Under the pieces are notes generated by a model. That model was not told where the DNA came from, searched no databases, and saw nothing but the letters and a program-made list of their open reading frames with translations. The position numbers were made by a program, and so were the translations under genes. Source: VAZQ01 sp963817135 (GTDB lineage: Bacteria; Pseudomonadota; Alphaproteobacteria; Rhizobiales; Xanthobacteraceae). Taken from it: a DNA stretch of 64,000 nt. Numbering within the stretch: the stretch's first letter is position 1; each line of letters opens with the position of its first letter. Shown here in pieces: positions 34,517 to 42,754 of this stretch. Location of the stretch: contig CAWFNG010000022.1 in the NCBI GenBank assembly GCA_963817135.1, positions 1 to 64,000 of the forward strand. The letters run 5' to 3'.

Positions 34517-35548
34517 ATGATCATCGATTGTCACGGCCACTACACGACCGAGCCGAAGGACCTCATCCGCTGGCGCAAGGAGCAGGTCGATAACGTCAGC
34601 GACCCCGCGCGACAGCCGGCGAAATCCTCGCTGAAGGTGAGCGACGACGAAATCCGCGCCAGCCTTGAAGGGGCGCAGCTGAAGCTCCAGCGCGAGCGCG
34701 GCACCGATGTGACGATCTTCTCGCCGCGGGCGATGGGCATGAGCCACCACATCGGCGATTTCCGCGTAAGCCTTGCCTGGTCGCAGCTCTGCAACGAGAT
34801 GATCCATCGCGTCTGCACGCTCTATCCCGATAATTTCATCGGCGTGTGCCAGCTGCCGCAATCCCCCGGCGTGTCGCCGGACAGCTGCATCGAAGAGCTC
34901 GAACGCTGCGTCACCCAATTCGGGTTCGTCGGCTGCAATCTCAATCCCGACCCTTCGGGCGGCTACTGGACGGCGCCGCCGCTGACCGACCGTTGGTGGT
35001 ACAAATTCTACGAGAAGATGGTCGAGCTTGACGTACCCGCCATGGTGCATGTCAGCGCCTCCTGCAATCCCTGCTTCCACGGCACCGGCGCCCACTACAT
35101 CAATGCCGATACCACCGCCTTCATGCAGCTCATCATGGGCGATTTGTTCAAGGATTTTCCGACCTTGAAAATCATCATCCCGCACGGCGGAGGTGCCGTG
35201 CCGTTTCATTGGGGCCGCTATCGCGGGCTCGCGCTCAACAACAAGCGTCCGCCGCTCGACGAGATGATGAAGAACAATGTCTGGTTCGACACCTGCGTCT
35301 ACCATCAACCCGGTGTTGACCTCCTCACCAAGGTGGTACCGATCGACAATATTCTGTTCGCCTCGGAGATGGTGGGCGCGGTGCGCGGCGTCGACCCGCA
35401 GAGCGGTCAGGATTTCGACGACACCAAACGCTATGTCGAGCGAGCGCCGGGATTATCGGCCGACGACAGGCGCAAAATTTTCGAAGCCAACGCGTTGCGC
35501 GCCTATCCGCGATTGAAGCAGCGGCTGGCAAAGCGCGGAATAAAATGA
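34517..35548 (+). CDS. ligJ: 4-Oxalomesaconate hydratase (LigJ-type amidohydrolase)
   Basis: 343 residues of the amidohydrolase superfamily, matching LigJ nearly throughout as I recall it: IDCHGHYTTEPKDLIRWRK at the start with the H-x-H metal site, FSPRAMGMSHHIGDF, NLNPDPSGGYWTAPPLTDRW, VHVSASCNPCFHGTGAHY, IPHGGGAVPFHWGR and FASEMVGAVRGVDP. LigJ hydrates 4-oxalomesaconate in the protocatechuate 4,5-cleavage and gallate pathways. The partner ring-cleavage gene follows with a four-base overlap. LigK, LigI and LigAB are not in the window. Confidence 0.85.
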   Translation: MIIDCHGHYTTEPKDLIRWRKEQVDNVSDPARQPAKSSLKVSDDEIRASLEGAQLKLQRERGTDVTIFSPRAMGMSHHIGDFRVSLAWSQLCNEMIHRVCTLYPDNFIGVCQLPQSPGVSPDSCIEELERCVTQFGFVGCNLNPDPSGGYWTAPPLTDRWWYKFYEKMVELDVPAMVHVSASCNPCFHGTGAHYINADTTAFMQLIMGDLFKDFPTLKIIIPHGGGAVPFHWGRYRGLALNNKRPPLDEMMKNNVWFDTCVYHQPGVDLLTKVVPIDNILFASEMVGAVRGVDPQSGQDFDDTKRYVERAPGLSADDRRKIFEANALRAYPRLKQRLAKRGIK

Positions 35549-36561
35549 GCGCAGCGATGGGCATCGATGCTTTGGGATATATCGGCGTTCGTACCAAGGA
35601 CTTGGACGATTGGGCGACCTATGGAGCGAATTTTCTCGGTCTCCAGCGCGTCGACAAAGCGAGTTCCATGCTTGCCTTCCGCATGGACGATCGCAAGCAG
35701 CGGCTCCTTGTCGAGGCGGACGGCGGGCAAGGGATCGCCTTTTTCGGCTGGGAGGTAGCCGATGCGGCTTCCCTCGATGCGCTCGCGGCAAAACTCGAAC
35801 GCAACGGCACGCATGTGGCGCGCGGCTCGCGCGCGCTCGCCGGCGAGCGCCACGTTGCGGATCTGATTGTGCTTCATGACCCCGCCGGAAATCGGCTTGA
35901 AATCTTTCACGGAGCGGCGGTTGCCGGCGATGCATTCCGCCCCGGCCGCAACATTTCAGGATTTCGCACCGGGCCCCTTGGCATGGGCCACGTAGTGATG
36001 CATTTCGAGCGCATCGGGCAAGTCATGGCGTTTTATCAGGACGTGCTCGAATTCAAGCTCAGCGATTATTGGCTGCGTCCCTTTCCGGCCTATTTCTTTC
36101 ATGTCAATCCGCGCCATCACAGCATCGCTTTTGTCGAGAGCGGGATCAACATGATCCATCACATGATGCTCGAGCTTTATAGCTTTGATGATGTCGGACA
36201 AGGCTATGACCTTGCACTCGGCAAACCCGAGCGCGTTGGCGTTACGCTCGGCCGCCATTCTGGCGACTATGTCACTTCATTCTACACATGGAATCCGTCC
36301 GGTTTTCTCGTCGAGTACGGCTGGGGTGGACAGCTGATCGACGATAGGTCCTGGCAGCCTTTCGAGCGCAAATTCGGGCCGAGCCTGTGGGGTCACGAAC
36401 GCCGCTGGATGTCGGCGGAAAAGCGCGAACAGTCCCGGCAATTGTGCATCGAGGCCGCCGAGAACGGCCAGCGCCGGCCCGTGCAAGTGGTCGAAGGCAA
36501 TTACAACCGCATGCCCGGCGTGTGCCCCTGGTGGGACAGCATGCAGCACGAGTCTTTCTAG
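35545..36561 (+). CDS. Extradiol-type VOC dioxygenase
   Basis: 338 residues with two VOC halves like type I extradiol dioxygenases (BphC family). Candidate iron ligands are visible in the C-terminal half: His in LGMGHVVMHF, His in GINMIHHMMLE and Glu in GFLVEYGW. It probably cleaves a catechol-like ring, and its overlap with ligJ suggests a shared aromatic pathway. The exact substrate is not shown by the sequence. Its stop overlaps the end of dut by four bases. Confidence 0.82.
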   Translation: MSAAMGIDALGYIGVRTKDLDDWATYGANFLGLQRVDKASSMLAFRMDDRKQRLLVEADGGQGIAFFGWEVADAASLDALAAKLERNGTHVARGSRALAGERHVADLIVLHDPAGNRLEIFHGAAVAGDAFRPGRNISGFRTGPLGMGHVVMHFERIGQVMAFYQDVLEFKLSDYWLRPFPAYFFHVNPRHHSIAFVESGINMIHHMMLELYSFDDVGQGYDLALGKPERVGVTLGRHSGDYVTSFYTWNPSGFLVEYGWGGQLIDDRSWQPFERKFGPSLWGHERRWMSAEKREQSRQLCIEAAENGQRRPVQVVEGNYNRMPGVCPWWDSMQHESF

Positions 36562-37034
36562 TCGGCCGGCCTTTCCCGCCCGGTGCCCGTAGAACCAAAA
36601 CCCGCAACTCCACGCGAAGTTTCACTTAGAGTTGTGACTTCCCGCATGGCTGCTCGTATTGCATGAGCGAACACCAACTGGGCAATCCGGGTGCCCCGCT
36701 TCACAACGAACGGCTCGGCGCCCAAATTCACCAGAATCACCTGCAATTCGCCGCGATAGTCGGCATCGATCGTGCCGGGCGCGTTGAGGATGGTAATGCC
36801 ATGCGTCACGGCAAGGCCGGAGCGCGGCCTGATCTGGCCCTCCATCCCGGCCGGCAGCGCAAGCGCAATCCCCGTGGGCACAAGGGCACGTTCGCCCGGC
36901 GCAAGTGTTATCGGAGCGTCGCTTGCAACTGCAGCCATCAGATCGACGCCGGCGGCGAGCGCCGTTTGATAACTCGGAAGCGGAAAGTCGGCTGCGTGCG
37001 GCAGCCGCATTACCTGCACTTCCACTTTGCTCAC
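36558..37034 (-). CDS. dut: dUTP diphosphatase
   Basis: 158 residues; all five dUTPase motifs are present, including AAGVDLMAAV (1), RPRSGLAVTHGI (2), GTIDADYRGELQVILVNLG (3), RGTRIAQLVF (4) and the C-terminal GFGSTGTGR (5). It hydrolyses dUTP to dUMP, keeping uracil out of DNA. The GTG at 37034 overlaps the coaBC stop (GTGA), so the two genes are coupled. Confidence 0.95.
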   Translation of the reverse strand: MSKVEVQVMRLPHAADFPLPSYQTALAAGVDLMAAVASDAPITLAPGERALVPTGIALALPAGMEGQIRPRSGLAVTHGITILNAPGTIDADYRGELQVILVNLGAEPFVVKRGTRIAQLVFAHAIRAAMREVTTLSETSRGVAGFGSTGTGRERPAD

Positions 37035-38455
37035 GGCGTTTCCTCCACGAGGGCCTTGGCGATGCGTTCGATCAGAGCGCGCGCGACCGCTTCTTTGGAT
37101 TGCGGCGGCCACGATTCGACGCCTTGCGCCGTGACGACGTGGATCGCGTTCTCGTCGCCTCCCATCACGCCGGAGCCTGCTGAAACATCGTTGGCGATGA
37201 TCCAGTCGCAGCCTTTGCGGGCAAGCTTCGCCTTGGCATGCTCGATAATGCGCTCGGTTTCCGCTGCAAAGCCGATGACCAGGCGCGGTCTGCCGCTCCT
37301 TTTGTGCGCTACCGTCGCCAGGATGTCGGGATTTTCCACAAGCCCAAGCCTGGGCGCTCCGCCGGGCTCCTTCTTGACCTTGTTGTGGTTCGGCCTTGCC
37401 ACGCGCCAGTCCGCAACGGCGGCCGCGAATACTGCGACCTCTGCGGGCAGCGCTTTATTGACGGCGGCAAGCATCTCCTGCGCGGTCTCGACTCTGATCG
37501 TCTCGACACCCAACGGATCCGCCAGATTGACCGGGCCGGAAACCAAAACGACGCGAGCGCCGGCGGCCGCAGCTGCCGCCGCGATGGCGTGGCCTTGCTT
37601 GCCGGAGGAACGATTGGCGATGTAGCGCACGGGATCGATGGGCTCGTGGGTCGGACCTGAAGTGACGATCATGCGCGTGCCCGCCAGCAGTTGCGCCGGC
37701 TCGGAGGCGCAAAGCAGTGGCAGTGCGGCGGCGACGATGTCGAGGGGTTCAGCCATGCGACCGATGCCGGCCTCGCCTGCCTCGGCCATTTCCCCGGCCA
37801 TCGGCCCGATTACTTTCATGCCGTCTTGCACGAGGCGGGCGAGATTGCGACGCGTGGCCGGATGCTCCCACATCCGCGGATTCATCGCCGGCGCGAGCAA
37901 CACGGGCTTGTCGCGCGCGAGCAAGACCGCCGAAGCGAGATCGTCGGCAAGGCCGTTCGCCATTTTTGCCATGAGGTCCGCCGTTGCCGGGGCGACCACG
38001 ATGCAATCGCACTCGCGCGCGAGCCGGATATGGCCCACGTCGAGCTCGGCATCGGCGTTGAACAATTCCGTGAACACCCGCTCGCCCGACAGAGCGCCTG
38101 CCGACAAGGTGGTGATGAATTGCTCCGCCGCCTTGGTAAGGATGCAGCGCACGGCAAGCCCGCGTTCGCGCAGGCGTCGGATGAGGTCCAGCGATTTATA
38201 GGCGGCGATCCCGCCACCGATAATCAGGAGCACGCGCCGGCTCTGGGGGGATACATCCTGCGGCCGATCTTGCGCTGCGCGGTGCGGACCGTTCCCCTGC
38301 GCTGGAGCGACAGGCGGGTCGTGCAGATTTTCAGCTGCGGCACTGCGCAAAATGGTGCGTGCCTCGTCCTCCATGGAACGGCCATGGCGCGCGGCACGCA
38401 GCCGCAGCTGCCGCTTGAGCTCAGGATCGAGCTGGCGAATGGTGATACTGGCCAT
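37031..38455 (-). CDS. coaBC: CoaBC with N-terminal ribbon-helix-helix domain
   Basis: 474 residues. Residues 1-40 (MASITIRQLDPELKRQLRLR, AARHGRSMEDEARTILRSA) are an RHH domain like those of FitA-type antitoxins. A Pro/Gln-rich linker leads to CoaC (phosphopantothenoylcysteine decarboxylase: GGGIAAYKSLDLIRRLRERG, PAMNPRMW with the active Asn/Met region, His in ELDVGHIRLA) and then CoaB (synthetase: TSGPTHEPIDPVRYIANRSSGKQGHAIA, VKKEPGG, WIIANDV). The ATG at 38455 is chosen because it starts the RHH domain exactly. A palindromic array lies 7 bases upstream. The RHH domain may be regulatory; see the findings. Confidence 0.93.
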   Translation of the reverse strand: MASITIRQLDPELKRQLRLRAARHGRSMEDEARTILRSAAAENLHDPPVAPAQGNGPHRAAQDRPQDVSPQSRRVLLIIGGGIAAYKSLDLIRRLRERGLAVRCILTKAAEQFITTLSAGALSGERVFTELFNADAELDVGHIRLARECDCIVVAPATADLMAKMANGLADDLASAVLLARDKPVLLAPAMNPRMWEHPATRRNLARLVQDGMKVIGPMAGEMAEAGEAGIGRMAEPLDIVAAALPLLCASEPAQLLAGTRMIVTSGPTHEPIDPVRYIANRSSGKQGHAIAAAAAAAGARVVLVSGPVNLADPLGVETIRVETAQEMLAAVNKALPAEVAVFAAAVADWRVARPNHNKVKKEPGGAPRLGLVENPDILATVAHKRSGRPRLVIGFAAETERIIEHAKAKLARKGCDWIIANDVSAGSGVMGGDENAIHVVTAQGVESWPPQSKEAVARALIERIAKALVEETP

Positions 38456-38461
38456 GGACTT

Positions 38462-38497
38462 TGATAGCTTATGATTGCAGTGCAATCAATGCAATCA
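38462..38497. promoter_or_regulatory. Array of four half-sites before coaBC
   Basis: TGATAGCT (38462), TGATTGCA (38472), TGCAATCA (38481) and TGCAATCA (38490) lie at 9-10 base spacing; the middle two form a perfect 17-bp palindrome TGATTGCAGTGCAATCA. They occupy most of the 53-base ubiB-coaBC gap and resemble the TGCTATCA/TGATAGCA half-sites I recall for the FitAB operator. Possible autoregulatory site of the RHH domain of CoaBC. Confidence 0.65.
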
Positions 38498-38508
38498 CGC
38501 GCAACCCA

Positions 38509-40080
38509 TCACATGGACAGGTAAACCAGCCAGGCCAGCAAGAGAGCGATCACCCAAAGCGCAATCACATTCGCCCGATTGCGGCGGGCCTCGGCGCGTG
38601 CGATCCCGGCCACCGTCTCGGGCGAGAGGGTGAGGCCGTCGCGGGTAATGACATCGAGCTGCTCGACCAGGGCGGCGCCACTGGTAAGCAACCTTGGCAC
38701 GTCGCCGAGAAATCGTCCGATCTCGCTCGCCCCTCCCGCCGCCTGCTCCAGCCGGCCAGGCAGGCCGAGATGGTGCTGCAACCATTCCCGCACCACCGGC
38801 TCGGCCACTGCCCACATATCGAGCTTGGGATCGAGCGAGCGCGCCACCCCTTCCACGACGACCATGGTCTTCTGCAGCAGCAGAAGCTCAGGCCGCGTTC
38901 GCATGTCGAACAAGCCGGTGATCTCGAACAGCAGAACGAACAGCTTCGCCATCGAGATTTCTTCTGCCGTGCGTTTGTGGATCGGCTCGCCGATCGCGCG
39001 GATCGCCTGGGCAAAGCTCGCGACCGAATGCTGCCCCGGCACATAGCCAGCCTCCAAATGCACTTCGGCGACACGGTGGTAGTCGCGGGTGATGAACCCA
39101 TACAGGATTTCCGCGAGGAACCGTCGCTCCTTGGGCCCGAGCCGGCCCATGATGCCGAAATCGACGGCGACCAGCGCGCCGCTTGCATCCACGAACAGGT
39201 TTCCCGGATGCATATCGGCGTGAAAGAAGCCATCGCGCAAGGCGTGGCGAAGAAAGCTTTGAATCACCGCACAGGCGAGTTGACGCAGGTCGAGCCCGCG
39301 CGCTTCCAGCCGCGCGCGGTCGGAAAGCGCAGTCGCCTCGATCCATTCCAGCGTGAGCACATCGCGCGCAGTGCGGTCCCAATCGACGCCGGGAACGCGA
39401 AATTCCGGATCGTTCCTGGTGTTCTCTCCCATCTCGGAAAGCGCCGCCGCTTCGAAGCGCAGATCCATTTCCAGCGTGACGGTACGGCTGAGCGTGTCAA
39501 CCACTTCGACGAAGCGCAACCGGCGTGCTTCGGCGGAAAAATGCTCGGCCTGGTGCGCGATGAACTTGAAGGCATCCAGGTCGATTTTGAAGCGCCGCTC
39601 CACGCCCGGCCGCAGCACTTTCACCGCCACCCGCCGCAGCCCGAACTCGTTCCGCACCTCTGCGCGATGCACCTGCGCGATGGAAGCGGCTGCGACCGGC
39701 GGTCCGAACGACACGAATAGGGCACTGATGGGCGACCCGAGGGCCGCCTCCACCATGCGTTCTGCATCGGTTTGCGGAAACGGCGCCATCTTGTCCTGCA
39801 ACGTGGCGAGATCGCGTGCCAGCGCCGCGCCCACTACATCCGGCCGCGTCGCGAGGAATTGACCGAGCTTGACGTAGCTCGGTCCAAGCCGTGTAAGCGC
39901 GGTTGCCAGGCGATTGTCAGAGACTTTGCTCGGCGTGCGCTCGATGACGCGGGCAACCCGGATCGCGGCGCGCGCGGAGAGCGGCAGCCGGCTGACATCG
40001 ATCAGACCGAGCACGCCCTCGCGCGCAAAAACGAATCCGGCCCGGCCAAGGCGGGCAAGATGCGTGAGGCCTGCGATCAC
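38509..40080 (-). CDS. ubiB: UbiB, ubiquinone biosynthesis kinase-like protein
   Basis: 523 residues of the UbiB/ADCK (ABC1) family. Visible are the K-x-G-Q motif (GPSYVKLGQF), the Ala-rich loop (AAASIAQVHRA), the catalytic HADMHPGNLF and the metal-binding VDFGIMG. The C-terminus ends in a membrane helix (VIALWVIALLLAWLVYL). It is needed for ubiquinone synthesis, probably as an ATPase acting on lipid intermediates. Its ATG overlaps the ubiE stop (ATGA). Confidence 0.95.
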   Translation of the reverse strand: MIAGLTHLARLGRAGFVFAREGVLGLIDVSRLPLSARAAIRVARVIERTPSKVSDNRLATALTRLGPSYVKLGQFLATRPDVVGAALARDLATLQDKMAPFPQTDAERMVEAALGSPISALFVSFGPPVAAASIAQVHRAEVRNEFGLRRVAVKVLRPGVERRFKIDLDAFKFIAHQAEHFSAEARRLRFVEVVDTLSRTVTLEMDLRFEAAALSEMGENTRNDPEFRVPGVDWDRTARDVLTLEWIEATALSDRARLEARGLDLRQLACAVIQSFLRHALRDGFFHADMHPGNLFVDASGALVAVDFGIMGRLGPKERRFLAEILYGFITRDYHRVAEVHLEAGYVPGQHSVASFAQAIRAIGEPIHKRTAEEISMAKLFVLLFEITGLFDMRTRPELLLLQKTMVVVEGVARSLDPKLDMWAVAEPVVREWLQHHLGLPGRLEQAAGGASEIGRFLGDVPRLLTSGAALVEQLDVITRDGLTLSPETVAGIARAEARRNRANVIALWVIALLLAWLVYLSM

Positions 40081-40826
40081 AATCGCCAGCCCGAATGCAG
40101 CGCGACGATTCCCCCGGTCATTTGCCGATAAGAGACGCGGGCAAATCCGGCGCTACCAAGCATGTGTGCGAATTGTTGCGGCGGCGGAAAGCGGCGGATC
40201 GATTCGACCAGATAACGATAGGCCTGTTCGTCGCCGGCGACCGCGCGGCCAAGCGCAGGTATGACATTGAATGAATAGAGATCGTACAGGGCGGCAAAGC
40301 CGGGCAGATCGGCGATCGAGAACTCCAGGCACAGAAAATGCCCGCCGGCGCGCAGCACGCGAAACGCTTCGGCGAGCGCCGTCGCGATGCGCGGTACGTT
40401 ACGAATGCCGAAGGCAATGGTCACCGCGTCGTAGGTTTTGTCGGCGAACGGCAGTGCCTCCGCATTGCCTTCGACAAATGTTATAGCAAGGTCGCGGGCG
40501 CGGGCGCGTCCAAGGGCGACCATCTCGGCATTCACGTCGATGACCGTGGCGCACGTGCCGGCGCCCGCACTTTCCACGACACGAAGGGCGATGTCCCCGG
40601 TCCCTCCGGCTATGTCGAGGAGCGCAAAACGCCGCGCGCTTTTCGGCGGATCGGCGGCGGTGACCAGCACACTCTTCCAGGCGCGATGCAGGCCTGCGGT
40701 CATCAGGTCGTTCATCAGGTCGTAGCGGTGGGCAACATTGCGAAACACCGCGTCGACCCGGGCCTGCTTATCGGCCAGCGGCACTTCCTCGAAGCCAAAA
40801 TAGGTATTTGCGCCGGCCGGCGGCAT
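40077..40826 (-). CDS. ubiE: UbiE, ubiquinone/menaquinone C-methyltransferase
   Basis: 249 residues. SAM-binding motif LLDIAGGTGDIALRV, UbiE signatures YDLMNDLMTAGLHRAWK and the C-terminal RFPPPQQFAHMLGSAGF. It methylates the ubiquinone ring. The ATG at 40826 matches the family N-terminus (NTYFGFEEVPLADKQ); the upstream open frame is the antisense of mutM. First gene of ubiE-ubiB-coaBC-dut. Confidence 0.94.
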   Translation of the reverse strand: MPPAGANTYFGFEEVPLADKQARVDAVFRNVAHRYDLMNDLMTAGLHRAWKSVLVTAADPPKSARRFALLDIAGGTGDIALRVVESAGAGTCATVIDVNAEMVALGRARARDLAITFVEGNAEALPFADKTYDAVTIAFGIRNVPRIATALAEAFRVLRAGGHFLCLEFSIADLPGFAALYDLYSFNVIPALGRAVAGDEQAYRYLVESIRRFPPPQQFAHMLGSAGFARVSYRQMTGGIVALHSGWRL

Positions 40827-40905
40827 GTCAAATAGTCCTTTTCCGGCAGCACCATAGCGCGCGTCCGACGGAGGCGCTATGTCTGTGCAAGGGGGAACGC
40901 TCCGC

Positions 40906-41787
40906 ATGCCCGAACTGCCGGAAGTCGAAACCGTTCGTTTAGGACTGCAACCCGCCATGCAAGGTGCGCGCTTCACCAAGGTGGAAGCCCATCGCGGCGA
41001 CCTGCGCTGGCCTTTGCAAAAGGGTTTTGTCGAACAACTCGAAGGTCAAGCGGTCGAGCGGCTCCGCCGCCGGGCAAAATATCTTGTGCTTGAACTCTCC
41101 TCCGGCGATGTGTTGCTCATGCATCTCGGCATGTCCGGATCGTTTCGCGTGGCCGAGGCGCGCGGGGAGGCGACGCCGGGCAGCTATTATCGACGGCGTG
41201 GCAAGCCCTCGCTGCATGACCACGTAATCTTTCACATGTCGTCGGGCGCCATGGTCTCTTTCAACGACCCGCGCCGGTTCGGGATGATGAAGCTCGTTCG
41301 CGGCGACGAGCTTGCCGATGAGCCGCTGTTGCGCTCGCTTGGGCCCGAACCGCTCAGCGATGAGTTCGATGCAGCGGCGCTCGCGCGCCTCCTGCGCGGC
41401 AAGAAGACGTCGCTCAAGGCCGCGCTTTCCGATCAGCGGGTGGTCGCCGGTCTCGGCAATATCTATGTTTGCGAGGCGCTGCACCGCGCGCGGATCTCGC
41501 CGCACCGGCGCGCTTCCACGATTGCTTCCCGCTCGGGCGTCCCGAACCATCGCGCCGGCGACCTGGTCAAGGCCATCAAGTCCGTATTGCGCGATGCGAT
41601 CCGTGCCGGCGGCTCGTCTCTGCGCGATCACCGCCGCACCGACGGGGCACTGGGCGATTTTCAGCACAGATTTCGCGTCTATGATCGCGCCGGCTTGCCG
41701 TGCCCGCGCAAAGGCTGCACCGGAATCATAAAGCGGACCGTGCAGGGTGGCCGCTCGACCTTTTTCTGTCCGATCTGCCAGAACTGA
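40906..41787 (+). CDS. mutM: Formamidopyrimidine-DNA glycosylase
   Basis: 293 residues. It starts MPELPEVETVR, where Pro2 (after Met removal) is the catalytic nucleophile and Glu3 assists; VVAGLGNIYVCEALH and the C-terminal zinc finger (CPRKGC .. FFCPICQN) complete the Fpg pattern. It removes oxidised guanine from DNA. The ATG at 40906 is fixed by this N-terminus. Divergent from ubiE. Confidence 0.96.
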   Translation: MPELPEVETVRLGLQPAMQGARFTKVEAHRGDLRWPLQKGFVEQLEGQAVERLRRRAKYLVLELSSGDVLLMHLGMSGSFRVAEARGEATPGSYYRRRGKPSLHDHVIFHMSSGAMVSFNDPRRFGMMKLVRGDELADEPLLRSLGPEPLSDEFDAAALARLLRGKKTSLKAALSDQRVVAGLGNIYVCEALHRARISPHRRASTIASRSGVPNHRAGDLVKAIKSVLRDAIRAGGSSLRDHRRTDGALGDFQHRFRVYDRAGLPCPRKGCTGIIKRTVQGGRSTFFCPICQN

Positions 41788-41798
41788 ATCTCAACGAA

Positions 41799-41875
41799 CT
41801 AGTGTCCCGAACCCGAAGTTCGCACACACATTGCGGCAAGCTCGATTGCGAACTTCGGGTTCAAAAGGGACATTA
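41799..41875. repeat. Palindromic intergenic repeat, copy 1
   Basis: Begins CTAGTGTCCC and ends GGGACATTAG; inside, GAACCCGAAGTTCGCA pairs perfectly with TGCGAACTTCGGGTTC. About 77 bases with a short spacer. Lies downstream of mutM, next to copy 2. Confidence 0.75.
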
Positions 41876-41889
41876 GAATCATAGCGTTG

Positions 41890-41966
41890 CTAGTGCCCCT
41901 TTTGATTCCGAAGTTCGTATCAGAGCGGGCGGCAATGTGTTACGAACTTCGGAATCGGGGCACTAG
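41890..41966. repeat. Palindromic intergenic repeat, copy 2
   Basis: Outer arms CTAGTGCCCC/GGGGCACTAG and inner arms GATTCCGAAGTTCGTA/TACGAACTTCGGAATC are both perfect. Stem bases differ from copy 1 but pair internally. Ends 12 bases before the enoyl-CoA hydratase start. Confidence 0.8.
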
Positions 41967-41978
41967 TCAAGGAGAGCC

Positions 41979-42752
41979 ATGAGTCAGCAGACCATCGTTG
42001 TCGAGACGCGCGGCCGGGTCGGATTGATCCGTCTCAACCGGCCGCAAGCTTTGAATGCACTCAACACGACCGTCAAAGAGGAGCTTATTGCGGCGGCCGA
42101 GCGCTTCGATGCCGACGCAACGATCGGCTGCATTGTGATCGCCGGATCGGACAAGGCGTTTGCAGCCGGGGCGGACATCAAGGAAATGGCCGAGTTGTCC
42201 TATTTCGATGTATTCAGCAGCGACTATGCCGCCGATTACGAGCGGCTGGCGCGGGTGCGAAAGCCGATGGTGGCGGCGGTCGCCGGTTTTGCCCTCGGCG
42301 GCGGCTGTGAGCTTGCGATGATGTGCGACATCATCATTGCGGCAGACACTGCCAGATTCGGTCAGCCCGAGATCAAGCTCGGCGTCATTCCCGGGATGGG
42401 CGGCACCCAGCGGCTCACCCGCGCCGTGGGCAAATCCAAAGCCATGGACCTTATCCTGTCGGGCCGCATGATGGACGCTGCCGAGGCGGAGCGTTGCGGA
42501 TTGGTAGCGCGCGTCGTTCCGGCAGCAAGCCTGATGAGCGAGGTGATGAGGCTTGCTGAAACGATTGCATCGCTCTCGCTTCCCTCGGTCATCGCGGCGA
42601 AAGAAGCGGTCAACCGCGCATTTGAAGTTTCGCTCGCGGAAGGGCTGCGTTTCGAGCGGCGCAATTTTCATGCGCTGTTTGCGACTGCCGATCAGAAGGA
42701 GGGCATGACGGCGTTCATCGCCAAACGGCCGCCCGGTTTCAAAAACCGGTAA
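41979..42752 (+). CDS. Enoyl-CoA hydratase
   Basis: 257 residues of the crotonase family. Oxyanion-hole segments are FAAGADIKEM and AGFALGGGCELAMMCD; the two catalytic Glu positions fall in GGCELAM and PEIKLGVIPGMGGTQRL. It hydrates enoyl-CoA in fatty-acid or other acyl-CoA breakdown; the exact chain length is not shown. A strong GGAGAG ribosome binding site precedes the ATG. Confidence 0.92.
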   Translation: MSQQTIVVETRGRVGLIRLNRPQALNALNTTVKEELIAAAERFDADATIGCIVIAGSDKAFAAGADIKEMAELSYFDVFSSDYAADYERLARVRKPMVAAVAGFALGGGCELAMMCDIIIAADTARFGQPEIKLGVIPGMGGTQRLTRAVGKSKAMDLILSGRMMDAAEAERCGLVARVVPAASLMSEVMRLAETIASLSLPSVIAAKEAVNRAFEVSLAEGLRFERRNFHALFATADQKEGMTAFIAKRPPGFKNR

Positions 42753-42754
42753 AC

